Made by a program: the position numbers and the translations under genes
Shown: one piece after another, positions 17,111-25,729 of the stretch
Numbering within the stretch: position 1 is the stretch's first letter
How the letters are laid out: each line of letters opens with the position of its first letter
NCBI GenBank assembly: GCA_041821185.1
Contig: JBGUBD010000012.1
Span: 1-64,000 of the forward strand
Direction: 5' to 3'
DNA from: Phycisphaerales bacterium AB-hyl4
GTDB taxonomy: Bacteria; Planctomycetota; Phycisphaerae; Phycisphaerales; Phycisphaeraceae
DNA length: 64,000 nt
Notes under the pieces: generated by a model
The model's input: only the letters and a program-made list of their open reading frames with translations
Databases searched by the model: none
What the model was told of the DNA's origin: nothing

Positions 17111-17806
17111 TTACTTGATCAGTTGCATGCTGGTGGCGGAGGGCAGGTGGCAGGCGTTGCCTTCGTCGGTGTCGATGTGGACTTCGAGCTTGACTTTGGG
17201 ATGCTCTCGGACCTTGACGCGTTCGAAGACGAGGCCACAGGGGCCGTCGATTTTGAGTTTCATGATGTCGCCGTCTGCGACGTTGAAGTGGGCGAGGTCA
17301 GCGGGGCTCATGTGGACGTGGCGTTCGGCGCGGACGACGCCGCGCTGGAGGTTGAGTGCGCCGTGTGAGCCGACGAGGATGCAGCCTGGCGTGCCTTCGT
17401 GGTTGCCGGAGATACGCAGGGGCAGGTCGATGCCGAGGAAGACGCCGTCGGTGTAGCTGAGTTCGACCTGTGTGTAATCGCGTGCGGGTCCGAGGATGCG
17501 GACGTTGGGGATCATGCGATTGCGTGGGCCGATGATGTTGACGGTCTGCTCGGTGGCGAATTCGCCGTCCTGGTAGAGGTCTTTGAGCTTGGTGAGTTTC
17601 GCGCCGGGGCCGAAGAGGACTTCGAGGTCTTCGGGGCGAACGTGGACGTGGCGGGCGGAGACATTGACGACAAGCGGATTGGGTCCGCCGTTGTCGGTCG
17701 GTGCCCGGTGGTAGGTGGGCGAAGCGCCGCCGAGGCGGTCGCGCAGGACCTGGCGGACCATCTGCTCCACCTGTCGGCGGTCCAGCGTCGCGGGTGATGC
17801 GGTCAT
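17111..17806 (-). CDS. pduL: Phosphotransacylase PduL
   Basis: A 231-residue BMC phosphotransacylase that swaps CoA for phosphate on acyl-CoA, recycling CoA inside the compartment. Zinc ligands are visible in NVSARHVHV (His53, His55), ERHVHMS (His163, His165) and HIDTDEGNAC (His210). Residues 8-27 (LDRRQVEQMVRQVLRDRLGG) form an amphipathic N-terminal helix followed by a linker, a typical encapsulation peptide. It is the first gene of the operon, with a leader of about 60 bases holding the putative operator. Confidence 0.95.
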   Translation of the reverse strand: MTASPATLDRRQVEQMVRQVLRDRLGGASPTYHRAPTDNGGPNPLVVNVSARHVHVRPEDLEVLFGPGAKLTKLKDLYQDGEFATEQTVNIIGPRNRMIPNVRILGPARDYTQVELSYTDGVFLGIDLPLRISGNHEGTPGCILVGSHGALNLQRGVVRAERHVHMSPADLAHFNVADGDIMKLKIDGPCGLVFERVKVREHPKVKLEVHIDTDEGNACHLPSATSMQLIK

Positions 17807-17846
17807 GGGCGAAAACCTGTCTGAGGCGTGGTGTAGAGGCGATTTT

Positions 17847-17862
17847 GACCGTTTAAGCGGTC
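17847..17862. promoter_or_regulatory. Candidate operator of the BMC operon
   Basis: GACCGTTTAAGCGGTC is a 16 bp palindrome with only one mismatched base pair. It lies a few bases downstream of the expected transcription start. A repressor bound here would block initiation. The DeoR protein encoded at the operon end is the natural candidate, by inference. Confidence 0.6.
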
Positions 17863-17874
17863 TAACGAGAGCTA

Positions 17875-17903
17875 ATTATGCAAAACCTTCCATAAGTTGT
17901 CAA
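17875..17903 (-). promoter_or_regulatory. Sigma-70-type promoter of the BMC operon
   Basis: On the minus strand TTGACA (17898-17903) and CATAAT (17875-17880) are separated by exactly 17 bases. It precedes pduL. Two direct copies of TATGGAA (17888-17894 and 17908-17914), 20 bases apart, flank the -35 box and may bind a regulator on one face of the helix. Confidence 0.75.
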
Positions 17904-17940
17904 GAGTTTCCATAGGGTTTCAGGGAGGGACAGGCGGGGA

Positions 17941-17962
17941 CCCGGGGATTGCCATCCCCGGG
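17941..17962. repeat. Palindromic repeat type C
   Basis: CCCGGGGATTGCCATCCCCG GG then CTTTAAA, between the cytochrome gene end and the BMC promoter. It may end transcription from the upstream cytochrome gene. Confidence 0.7.
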
Positions 17963-17992
17963 CTTTAAATGGGAGAGATGGGGGCGGGTGGG

Positions 17993-20050
17993 TTATTCGG
18001 GACGGTCGGTTTCGTCGGGTGGGCGGGCTTCGTCGTGGTGGCCGAGGAGGAGGAGGTAGTGGATGAGGGCGTCCTGGTCATCGCGGGAGAAGCCGGCTTG
18101 TTCGTCGACCCAGTGGCGGTGGCCGATGCCCCAGACGTTGAGCTGTTCCATGTCTTCGTGGGTGCGGTTGGCCTGGACGACGCGTTCGCGGAGGTTGCGA
18201 TCGATCATGGCGCGGAGGGAGTTGGCGGGGTCTGCGAGGACGCCGCGGAGCAGTGTGCCGGGCATGCCGAGGTCGGTTTCGGGGTCGGGGCCGACGGCGA
18301 CGGCGCCGGTGTGCATGTAGGGCGGGTTCCAGTAGAGGCCGATGAGGCCTTTGACTTTGTAGCCGCCTTCGCCGTCGTGTCCCATGGCGCGGGCGAGCTG
18401 TTCGTCGGTGCGGATGTGGGTGTAGGGCACGTCGATGACTTCGGTATCGCGGGCGACGGGGACGATGGCGTCGAGGGCCCAGATCTGCGGGTTGGGGTCG
18501 AAGATCTCGCGCGTGCCCTTCATGGCGGTGGCGCGGTCGGGTTCGTCGGCGACGATGCTGGCGGGGATGATCTGGTTGTTGGTGAAGGCGTCGCCGGTGT
18601 GACAGTCGATGCAGCCGGCGGCGACGAAGGTGCGTCGGCCGCGTTGGAGTTGTTCGACGTTGGGGGCGATGGGTGGCTCGGGTGGGACGAGCGCGTTCTG
18701 GAAGGCGGACATGGCGGAGATGTCATGCCAGACGGGTTGGCCGTAGCGTGAGACGATGACGCTGTGGGCGGCGAGTGCGGTGGAGCGTGGGTAGGTGGGG
18801 AGGGCTTCGGCTTCGGCGAGGCCGGGGCCTTCGGGGTGTGGGTTGATGCGTCGGAGGAATTCGGAGGGTCGTTCGTTGGAGTTGGGGTCGTACCGGAAGT
18901 CGGGGTTGGCGGCGTTTTGCAGGAGGATGGCGAGGTAGCGTTCTTCGTGGAGGTCGAGCAGGTCGGGGGCCACGTGCATTTCGATGATCGGGTCGGTGTT
19001 GAAGGCGTGGACGTTGTTGCCGAGGGAGTTGAGTCCGCGGAAGGGTCCGATGGAGCCGAAGCCTGTCCAGCCGTAGGGATCGTCGCCGCGTGTGAAGGCG
19101 TCGGGGGTTCGGGTGGGGTTGGCTTCGAGGTCGATCATGGTGTCGAAGTTGCCGGGGGGCCATTTGAGGAACATTTCGCTGGCGGCGGCTTCGAGCAGTT
19201 CGGGGTCGGGGAGGGGTTGTTGTTCGCCTTCGTCGTTGATGGTGACGGTGCGGTCGGGGTCGGTGAAGAACTCGTGCATTTCGTTGAGGTCGATGTCTGT
19301 GCGGGCGAAGTAGGCGGCGGAGTTGGAGGCCATGGCGAGGAGGAGGCCCATGTTGAGGTTGGGGTTGACGACGCCTTCGAGGACACGGCCGGAGTCGGGG
19401 TCGACGGTGACATGGCAGGCGGCGCAGGTGACGCCGGTGCGGATCTGGCCGCGGTCGTAGACGGTTTTGAAGCCGATGGGCATGAACGCGCCGCGCGGGA
19501 CGTCGATGCCGGTGTCGACGAGGTCGCCGGCGTGGAACGTGCGGTCGCCGATGGTGATGTCTTCAGAGAGGCGGACCTGGAGGTTGTTCGTGCCGCGGCC
19601 GGCGAGTGCGATGATGGCGCGGGTGATGGCGGTGGCGGTGATGGGGCCGTCGAGGACGCCGAGCACGTCGGTGAGGAAGTATTCGTTGCTGAAGGTTTCT
19701 TTGTAGAAGGCTTCGCGGCCGAGCTGGAGGAAGTCTTCGTCGATGCGGATGGCCTGGCTGGGGTGGAGCAGTTCGCGGCCCTCGGCGGTCTGCATGAGTT
19801 GGTCGACTTCGTCGGGCCAGACCTCGCGGCCCCAGACTTCGTAGGCAGGCGAGGGCCAGCGCTGGTCGTTGACGACCTTGCTCATGGCGGGCATGTAGGC
19901 GTACTCGAAGCGGAGGTTCAGGAGGATGAGCGTGCCGACGGCGAAGAGGACGAGCAGGACGCCGACGCCGTTGAGCAACCACCATTTCCATGAGCGGCGA
20001 GGTGCATGTTTCGAAGACGTGGTCGGCTCGGGTCGTTGCGTGTCGGCCAT
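17993..20050 (-). CDS. Large di-heme c-type cytochrome
   Basis: A 685-residue protein. A hydrophobic segment at about residues 22-45 anchors or exports it, and two CXXCH heme sites follow: CAACH (near residue 208) and CIDCH (near 479). The region GREAFYKETFSNEYFLTDVL recalls di-heme peroxidase or RoxA-like oxygenase proteins, but I cannot settle this. A GGAGGGG site supports the MADTQR start over an upstream ATG. It is encoded just upstream of the BMC promoter on the same strand, with no evident functional link. Confidence 0.8.
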   Translation of the reverse strand: MADTQRPEPTTSSKHAPRRSWKWWLLNGVGVLLVLFAVGTLILLNLRFEYAYMPAMSKVVNDQRWPSPAYEVWGREVWPDEVDQLMQTAEGRELLHPSQAIRIDEDFLQLGREAFYKETFSNEYFLTDVLGVLDGPITATAITRAIIALAGRGTNNLQVRLSEDITIGDRTFHAGDLVDTGIDVPRGAFMPIGFKTVYDRGQIRTGVTCAACHVTVDPDSGRVLEGVVNPNLNMGLLLAMASNSAAYFARTDIDLNEMHEFFTDPDRTVTINDEGEQQPLPDPELLEAAASEMFLKWPPGNFDTMIDLEANPTRTPDAFTRGDDPYGWTGFGSIGPFRGLNSLGNNVHAFNTDPIIEMHVAPDLLDLHEERYLAILLQNAANPDFRYDPNSNERPSEFLRRINPHPEGPGLAEAEALPTYPRSTALAAHSVIVSRYGQPVWHDISAMSAFQNALVPPEPPIAPNVEQLQRGRRTFVAAGCIDCHTGDAFTNNQIIPASIVADEPDRATAMKGTREIFDPNPQIWALDAIVPVARDTEVIDVPYTHIRTDEQLARAMGHDGEGGYKVKGLIGLYWNPPYMHTGAVAVGPDPETDLGMPGTLLRGVLADPANSLRAMIDRNLRERVVQANRTHEDMEQLNVWGIGHRHWVDEQAGFSRDDQDALIHYLLLLGHHDEARPPDETDRPE

Positions 20051-20192
20051 GATGTTCCCCTCCAATGAATCTGAAGCGTGTCGAATCAGCGGCAGCACCG
20101 CTCGTGGGATCGTAGGCAGGCGGGAAGAGGGAGGCGACAGGCGCGTGGGGCGGTTTTGGTTCGAGGGGGTGGGGTGAGGGGAGGAGCGGAAA

Positions 20193-20214
20193 CCCGGGGA
20201 AAGCCTTCCCCGGG
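20193..20214. repeat. Palindromic repeat type C
   Basis: CCCGGGGAAAGCCTTCCCCG GG then CTTTGC, in the gap between the divergent cytochrome and holB genes. Confidence 0.7.
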
Positions 20215-20279
20215 CTTTGCTGGGGAGGTTACCGGGGGCGGTGGGTCGTGGTTGTGAGGTCGTGCTAACATGCTGACTT

Positions 20280-21416
20280 ATGGATGGTATCGCTGGACAA
20301 CCGCGGGCTTTGGATGTGTTGCAGGCGCAGCTTGCCAGCGGGCGCGTGCATCATGCTTACATCTTTCACGGGCCGGCGGGCGTGGGGAAATTTACGACGG
20401 CGGTGGCGCTGGGGCGCGTGCTGCTTTGCCATGAGCAGGCGCGGAACCTGATGGGGCAGGTGGAGGCGTGCGGCGGTTGCGAGTCGTGTCGACTGTTGGG
20501 GCAGGCGTCGCGCGAAGCGGCGGAGACGGACAGCGATGAGCCCGCGGCGATGGCGTCGGCGCACCCGGACCTGCATGTCATCACGAAAGAGCTGGCGAAG
20601 TACAGCGAAGAGAGCACGATCCGCAATCGGAAGCTGACGCAGATTCCGGTAGAGGTGGTGCGGGCAGCGCTGATCGAGCCGGTGTACCGGGGGGCAAGGC
20701 TGGGGCATGGAAAGGTGTTCATCGTTGACGAGGCGGAACTGCTGAACCAGTCGGGGCAGAATGCGCTGCTGAAGACGTTGGAGGAGCCGCCTGCGGGGAC
20801 GACGATTATTCTGGTGACGGCGAGCGAGGATCGGCTGCTGCCGACGATTCGCAGCAGGTGTCAGCGTGTGCCGTTCGTGCCGCTGCCGGGGGAGGTGGTG
20901 GCGAACTGGGTCGAAGGCCACGCGGGCGAGCTGGATGCATGGCATCGCGACTGGCTGACGAGCTTCGCGGACGGCAGCCTGGGGCGGGCGGCGATGGCGA
21001 TGGACTATGAGCTGACCGAGTGGGCGGACGTAGTGCTGCCGGCGCTGGACGATATCGCGAACGGTCGGCTGCACGGCGAACTGGGCGCACAACTGGCGGA
21101 GCGGATCGACGGCTTTGCCAAGACATGGGTGGACCGGCATGCGAACGCGTCGAAAGAGGCGGCGAACAAGCTGGCGGCGCAACTGATGGCGACGCTGATC
21201 TGCACGCACGCGCGGCGGCGGATGTACGACCTGGCGCAGCGGTGCGAGGCGGGAAATTCGGCCGGGGCGGAGGCGGCGCTTGAGCCGTGGCTGGGTGTGG
21301 TCGATGCAGTACATGAAGCGATGTCGATGCTCGGGTCGAACGTGAACCTGTCGCTGGTGTGCGACTATCTGGTGACGACACTGTCGCGTCGGTTGGCGGG
21401 GGTTGCGGCGGGGTAG
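20280..21416 (+). CDS. holB: DNA polymerase III delta-prime subunit
   Basis: A 378-residue clamp-loader AAA+ subunit. It has the Walker A-like GPAGVGKFT (residues 31-39) and a zinc module with Cys50, Cys64, Cys67 and Cys70. VFIVDEAELLNQSGQNALLK is the Walker B region, and SRCQ is the sensor/arginine-finger SRC motif. It helps load the sliding clamp at replication forks. Upstream is a short leader with no clear ribosome binding site. Bacterial DnaX shares the fold but is longer. Confidence 0.88.
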   Translation: MDGIAGQPRALDVLQAQLASGRVHHAYIFHGPAGVGKFTTAVALGRVLLCHEQARNLMGQVEACGGCESCRLLGQASREAAETDSDEPAAMASAHPDLHVITKELAKYSEESTIRNRKLTQIPVEVVRAALIEPVYRGARLGHGKVFIVDEAELLNQSGQNALLKTLEEPPAGTTIILVTASEDRLLPTIRSRCQRVPFVPLPGEVVANWVEGHAGELDAWHRDWLTSFADGSLGRAAMAMDYELTEWADVVLPALDDIANGRLHGELGAQLAERIDGFAKTWVDRHANASKEAANKLAAQLMATLICTHARRRMYDLAQRCEAGNSAGAEAALEPWLGVVDAVHEAMSMLGSNVNLSLVCDYLVTTLSRRLAGVAAG

Positions 21417-21425
21417 AGAAACACG

Positions 21426-22859
21426 ATGACGACGATTTTGTTCTGGCTGCCGCTGGTGGAGTGGGCCATCCGCGTGGTGATGGTGGTGGTGATTCTGCGC
21501 CGGCGGATGCAGCCGATCACGTCGCTGGCGTGGCTGAGTGTGATTTTCTTTCTGCCGATCGTGGGGATGCTGGTTTATCTGATGATCGGGGTGAGCTACC
21601 TGGGGCGACGGCGGGCGCGCGATCGGCGGGCGGTGGCGGGCGTGGGTCGGCTGCCGGAGGCAATGGCGGAGGCGGAAAGCTACGCGACGATGGCGGAGCT
21701 GATGCCCGAGCAGCGGAACATGATCGTGCAGGCGGAGCAGATCAGCGGCAACCCGATTCTGCGCGGGAACAAGGTGGAGCTGATCGATGCGAACGATACG
21801 CTGATCGATGCGCTGGTGGCGGACATCGACGCAGCGAAGCATCACGTGCACATCGTGTTCTACATTTTCTGGGCGGACACGGTGGGCGTGCGGGTTTGCG
21901 ATGCGCTGAAGCGGGCGGCGAAGCGAGGGGTGGCGTGTCGTGTGCTGGCGGATGCGGCGGGGTCGCGGCCGCTGTTTCGCAGCGCTGCGGCGAGCGAGAT
22001 GATCGACGCGGGGGTGGAGTTGCACCCGGCGCTGCCGGTGACGCCCTGGCGGCGGAAGCTGTCGCGGATCGACCTGCGGAACCATCGCAAGATCGCGGTC
22101 GTGGATGGGGAGGTGGCGTACAGCGGCAGCCACAACATTGTGGAGGAGGAGTACGGGCATAAGCGGGCCGGGGCGTGGGTGGATTTGTCGGGGCGGTTCA
22201 CCGGGCCGATCGTGACGCAGTTTCAGATGGTGTTTCTGGAGGACTGGGCGTTCGATGTGGGGCAGCGGCTGGAGGGGGATGATTTGTTTCCGCCGATCGC
22301 GAGTGTGGGGGAGGTGGCGGCGCAGGTCGTGCCGACAGGCCCGAGTCATGAGGCGGAGACGTTTCGGCGGGTGTTGATTGCGGCGTTGAACGCGGCGCGG
22401 CATCGGATTGTGTTGACGACGCCTTATCTCGTGCCGGACGAGCCAACGATGCTGGCGTTGTCGATGGCGGCGTCGCGGGGGGCGGAGGTGTCGGTGATCG
22501 TGCCGGCGAAGTCGGATCACCCGATCGTCAGCGCGGCGGGTCGGTGGTACTTCGAGCAGCTGCTGGAGGCGGGGATCGACCTGTACCAGTACCACGGCGG
22601 AATGCTGCACGCGAAGACGATCACGGTGGATGAGACGTTCGCGCTGCTGGGGTCGGCGAACCTGGATATCCGCTCGTTCAATTTGAACTTTGAGATCAAC
22701 GTGCTGCTGTACGGGCCTGACATCACGTCGGAGTTGCGGTGTGCACAGCAGCGGTACCTGTCGCGATCGACGCCGGTGACGCTGGAGGGCTGGCGGCGTC
22801 GGCCCTGGACGAAGCAGTACCCGGAGGCGGCGGCGGCGTTGTTGTCGCCGTTGCTTTGA
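21426..22859 (+). CDS. cls: Cardiolipin synthase
   Basis: A 477-residue phospholipase-D-family enzyme that joins phosphatidylglycerol units to cardiolipin in the inner membrane. Two N-terminal membrane helices (about residues 3-23 and 35-57) precede two HKD motifs: HRKIAVVDGEVAYSGSHN (His220, Lys222) and HAKTITVDETFALLGSANLD (His395, Lys397). Length is typical of ClsA. It starts 10 bases after holB, so the two are probably co-transcribed. Confidence 0.93.
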   Translation: MTTILFWLPLVEWAIRVVMVVVILRRRMQPITSLAWLSVIFFLPIVGMLVYLMIGVSYLGRRRARDRRAVAGVGRLPEAMAEAESYATMAELMPEQRNMIVQAEQISGNPILRGNKVELIDANDTLIDALVADIDAAKHHVHIVFYIFWADTVGVRVCDALKRAAKRGVACRVLADAAGSRPLFRSAAASEMIDAGVELHPALPVTPWRRKLSRIDLRNHRKIAVVDGEVAYSGSHNIVEEEYGHKRAGAWVDLSGRFTGPIVTQFQMVFLEDWAFDVGQRLEGDDLFPPIASVGEVAAQVVPTGPSHEAETFRRVLIAALNAARHRIVLTTPYLVPDEPTMLALSMAASRGAEVSVIVPAKSDHPIVSAAGRWYFEQLLEAGIDLYQYHGGMLHAKTITVDETFALLGSANLDIRSFNLNFEINVLLYGPDITSELRCAQQRYLSRSTPVTLEGWRRRPWTKQYPEAAAALLSPLL

Positions 22860-22861
22860 GG

Positions 22862-22947
22862 AATTGCTAATCGCTGATTGCTAATTGCTGATTTGGAGAG
22901 GTACGCCGATGCGGGCAGCGATTAGAAATCAGAAATTAGCAATTCCG
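22862..22947. repeat. Inverted AATTGCTAATCGC repeat (family F)
   Basis: AATTGCTAATCGCTGATTGC on the left is mirrored by AGAAATCAGAAATTAGCAAT on the right. A second such pair lies at 26274-26392. No gene. Confidence 0.65.
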
Positions 22948-22963
22948 ATTGATCCGGCCCTTC

Positions 22964-23000
22964 GCTCGCGGACTCGCTCAGGGCTCGGCTTGGGGGTGAG
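22964..23000. repeat. Dispersed repeat (family I)
   Basis: GCTCAGGGCTCGGCTTGGGG, matching 10432-10470 with one difference in this core. Confidence 0.55.
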
Positions 23001-23109
23001 GGGTGGTTTGAGGGTCGGGGGTGGCTGGATGAGGCGGGGGGACGTATGCTGGTGGCTTGTCGTTCGGGCGGCGGGCGGTTGCTCGTCGGATGTTGTCGAA
23101 AGGACGAAT

Positions 23110-23607
23110 ATGATGATGCGAACTGGTGTGATGTTGCTCGGTCTGGTGTTGCTGACGGCGGGCGGTTGCGTGTCGGCGGACCGGCATGTGTTTGAGAGCA
23201 CGTCGATGCGGCCGGCAACGGTGACGCTGGTGGACACGATCGAAGGTGAGACGCTTTGGTCGAAGGAGATTCCGCCGGAGCATCGGCTGGTGGTTCGGCT
23301 GAAGCGCCAGGGCGAGCCGATGGGGATGCGCGTCACCGGCGAGCCGGCGACGGGGCTGAGCTGGGCGATCTACGAAACCCCACGGTCGGGGTCGAACAAT
23401 CGCGCGTGGCGGACGCATGTCGACGACGGCGAGCTGGAACTGGAGGGTCGGCCGGTGCGTTTGAATGTGGAGCATCACGCGATCGCTCGACGGGATTTGT
23501 CGCCGACGCCGGAGGCGGATGAGCCGAGGGACAGTGAGGCGGACGAAGGTTCATCGGACGATGAACTCGCGCGGCAGGAACAGGTGGAAGAGACTGCGGT
23601 GGAGTGA
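23110..23607 (+). CDS. Putative lipoprotein of unknown function
   Basis: A 165-residue protein with a signal sequence and a possible lipobox (LLTAGGC, around Cys20). The mature domain (about residues 28-125) contains VTLVDTIEGETLWSKEIPPE and PSGLSW-like text, and the last 40 residues are acidic and low in complexity. The start at the MMMRTG cluster fits the signal peptide; the frame extends upstream through repeats. No family is recognised. Confidence 0.65.
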   Translation: MMMRTGVMLLGLVLLTAGGCVSADRHVFESTSMRPATVTLVDTIEGETLWSKEIPPEHRLVVRLKRQGEPMGMRVTGEPATGLSWAIYETPRSGSNNRAWRTHVDDGELELEGRPVRLNVEHHAIARRDLSPTPEADEPRDSEADEGSSDDELARQEQVEETAVE

Positions 23608-23658
23608 GCGAGGGGGCGTTCGGAAGAGCGCGATTTAATCAATTAAGAATGTATGGAG

Positions 23659-23680
23659 CCCAGGGACTGCCGTCCCTGGG
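23659..23680. repeat. Palindromic repeat type C
   Basis: CCCAGGGACTGCCGTCCCTG GG followed by CTTTATTTG, downstream of the lipoprotein gene. Confidence 0.7.
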
Positions 23681-23805
23681 CTTTATTTGTGTGGGGCGAG
23701 GTGAGAAGAAGAAGGGTATGCAGCGGTGGACAGGTGCGATTCGCGCGCCTTGAATGCTCGTAGCGTCGTGATGATTTCAGTGAACCTGAAGATGGGAGAC
23801 TCGCC

Positions 23806-24042
23806 ATGGGCGTTTGCGAACAGTGTGGCAATGACTACGACAAGACGTTTGAGGTGAGCTTGAAAGGCGAAGCTCATACGTTTGACAGCTTTGAGTGTGC
23901 GATTGAGGCACTGGCGCCGCGCTGCGCTCATTGCGGTGTGCGGATTGTGGGGCATGGGATTGAAGCGAAAGACAAGTTTTATTGTTGCGCTCACTGTGCC
24001 GAGCATGAAGGTGTGCAACAGGCGCGCGACCGCGTGGCATGA
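23806..24042 (+). CDS. Small zinc-ribbon protein
   Basis: A 78-residue protein dense in cysteine: CEQCGNDY at the start, one Cys in DSFECAIEAL, CAHCGVRIVGHG and YCCAHCAEH. The arrangement suggests two zinc sites. Similar short proteins are annotated in other bacteria as metallothionein-like or hypothetical. GGGAG precedes the ATG. Metal binding is well supported; the cellular role is unknown. Confidence 0.8.
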   Translation: MGVCEQCGNDYDKTFEVSLKGEAHTFDSFECAIEALAPRCAHCGVRIVGHGIEAKDKFYCCAHCAEHEGVQQARDRVA

Positions 24043-24085
24043 TGTCCGGGCGCGGCGGCGTCGTAGGTACGACAGTGCAGGTTGC

Positions 24086-24161
24086 CATTTTGCCTCGGGC
24101 CTTGGCCCGCGCGTTTGGTTCATCGATCCGAAGAGCGCGGTGCGAGCACCGCGGCTAAATG
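24086..24161. repeat. MITE-like element, family H
   Basis: Starts CATTTTGCCTCGGGCCTTGG and ends GCGAGCACCGCGGCTAAATG. This is the two-hairpin layout with outer CATTTAG/CTAAATG termini found at 29132, 34881 and 43014. It separates the zinc-ribbon and maf genes. Confidence 0.75.
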
Positions 24162-24206
24162 TCGCAAGTGCAGATGCTGCGTTGTCGTATTCGTAGAATG
24201 GCGGGC

Positions 24207-24827
24207 ATGGGAATGTCATGCCTGCCGTTGATTCTCGCGAGTCGGTCGGCTCGGCGTGCGCAGCTGCTGCGCGACGCGGGGTATGCGTTTGAGCAGCGGA
24301 CGCCGCCGTTTGATGATCCGCCCCAGCCGACGGCGACGGACCCGGCGCACTCGGCGGAGCAGATCGCCAGCGACCTCGCGCGACAGAAGGCGATGAGCCT
24401 GCACGAGCATCTGCCGACGCCGGCGGTGGTGCTCGCGGCGGACACGATCTGCGTTGATGGTGACGGTCGACTGATCGGTCAGCCAACCGACGCGGACGAC
24501 GCGCAACGGATGATCGAACATTTCGCGGACGCGACGCACACGGTGGTCAGCGGTGTGGCGGTGGTCGGGCCTGGCGATGAACGGCCGAGCTGTTTCGCGG
24601 ACACGGCGACAGTGCATGTCGGGCCGATCGATGTCGAGCGCGTGCGGGCGTATATCGCCAGCGATCAGTGGCGCGGCAAGGCGGGCGGGTACAACCTATT
24701 CGAACGGCAGGCAGCGGGCTGGCCCATTCGTGTGGAAGGCGATCCAACCACGGTGGTGGGCTTGCCCATGCGCGGGGTGGTGCGGCTGTTGGAAGCGTAT
24801 GGGGTGCGCGGGGGAGCGAAAGGTTGA
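24207..24827 (+). CDS. maf: Maf-family nucleotide pyrophosphatase
   Basis: About 206 residues. Maf proteins hydrolyse non-canonical or free nucleoside triphosphates to monophosphates. Visible motifs: LILASRSARRAQLLRDAGY, VVLAADTICV, THTVVSGVAVV and WRGKAGGYNLFER. Several in-frame ATGs (24198, 24207, 24213) are possible. The family start lies close to LILASRS, so I choose MGMSCL. The stop codon overlaps the first bases of the family G repeat. Confidence 0.88.
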   Translation: MGMSCLPLILASRSARRAQLLRDAGYAFEQRTPPFDDPPQPTATDPAHSAEQIASDLARQKAMSLHEHLPTPAVVLAADTICVDGDGRLIGQPTDADDAQRMIEHFADATHTVVSGVAVVGPGDERPSCFADTATVHVGPIDVERVRAYIASDQWRGKAGGYNLFERQAAGWPIRVEGDPTTVVGLPMRGVVRLLEAYGVRGGAKG

Positions 24828-25031
24828 TACGGCTTCAAGTTAATCCCAGCGCGTCCGGTTCCCTCTCCCTCCCAGGGAGAGGGTCAGGGTGAGGGTCGGA
24901 CGACCCCGTACCATCCGCGACGCAGCATGCTGTTGGGTCTCGACTGCGGAACCGTTTCACCCTCACCCCAGCCCTCTCCCTGGGAGGGAGAGGGGGTGGG
25001 AAAACGCGCTGGAAATAACTTGAAACCGTAT
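24827..25031. repeat. MITE-like repeat, family G (205 bp copy)
   Basis: Begins ATACGGCTTCAAGTTAATCC and ends ATAACTTGAAACCGTAT, so the termini are inverted repeats. Two internal copies of the CTCTCCCTCCCAGGGAGAG palindrome flank a unique middle of about 50 bp. Its right 83 bp are identical to window positions 1-83. Confidence 0.85.
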
Positions 25032-25041
25032 GAGGGGGTTT

Positions 25042-25076
25042 TTAGTTTTGAGTTTCGAGTTTCTAGTTGGGGGGAT
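25042..25076. repeat. GAAACC-type repeat (family D)
   Basis: GTTTTGAGTTTCGAGTTTCT AGTTGGGG, just downstream of the minus-strand membrane-protein gene. Confidence 0.6.
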
Positions 25077-25094
25077 GGAGGGGTTCAGTTTTAT

Positions 25095-25694
25095 TCAGGC
25101 GGTGGGGTCGGGCTTGGGGGGGATGCCGACGAGTTGTTCGAGGGTGTGGGCGAGCCAGCGGAGTTCGAGTTCGTCGCGGCCGGCGAAGAAGCTGTGCTGC
25201 ATGCCGCGGCGGGTTTCCAGTTGCAGTTCGAGGGCGGGCGAGCTGCCGGTGAGCGACCAGCCGACGCTGGGGACGGGGACGACGCGGCAGGCGCGCAGTC
25301 GTTGGATGGGCCATTCGTCCTGTTCGAGGCCGAACACGCCGTAGCATGAGATGACCAGGCGGTCGTCGACGATGTCGATCACGGCCTGCTGAATCGCGCG
25401 GTGGAGGCTGATCATGAACCAGGCGAGCGGCAGCGTGAGGGTGGGGAGCATGACGATGAAGAAGAAGGCGGTGGCGGCGGAGCCTGCGTTGAGCAACATC
25501 ATCGCGCCGAGCAGCCAGAGGCCGATGACCGCCGGCCCCTGCCAGAGCAGGTCGGGGTTGGTGGCCATGAAGCCCAGTGGTTTGAGGCGGATGGTGACGT
25601 CTTCGCCGTTGCTGTCGAGCGTGGCTCGGGCGGTCGGCGGCGGCGCCATGAGCGCGGCGAGGTCATCCGGCCTGGCGTGATTACTCCCGTCCAT
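25095..25694 (-). CDS. Putative membrane protein with PH-like C-terminal domain
   Basis: A 199-residue protein. Two membrane helices lie around residues 55-100 (AVIGLWLLGAMMLLNAGS and FFFIVMLPTLTLPLAWF). The C-terminal half (IDIVDDRLVISCYGVFGLEQ through HTLEQLVGI) has the alternating strand pattern of membrane-associated PH-like domains, by inference. The MDGSNH start follows two weaker codons. Function unknown. Confidence 0.7.
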   Translation of the reverse strand: MDGSNHARPDDLAALMAPPPTARATLDSNGEDVTIRLKPLGFMATNPDLLWQGPAVIGLWLLGAMMLLNAGSAATAFFFIVMLPTLTLPLAWFMISLHRAIQQAVIDIVDDRLVISCYGVFGLEQDEWPIQRLRACRVVPVPSVGWSLTGSSPALELQLETRRGMQHSFFAGRDELELRWLAHTLEQLVGIPPKPDPTA

Positions 25695-25729
25695 GCGCAA
25701 GTGTATGCGGACGGTGCGCCGGTTCTATC

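Noticed and set aside
20265..22610. A 781-residue minus-strand frame opposite holB and cls
   Set aside because: Its composition is Arg/His/Pro-rich and it shows no known fold. holB and cls motifs are intact on the other strand.
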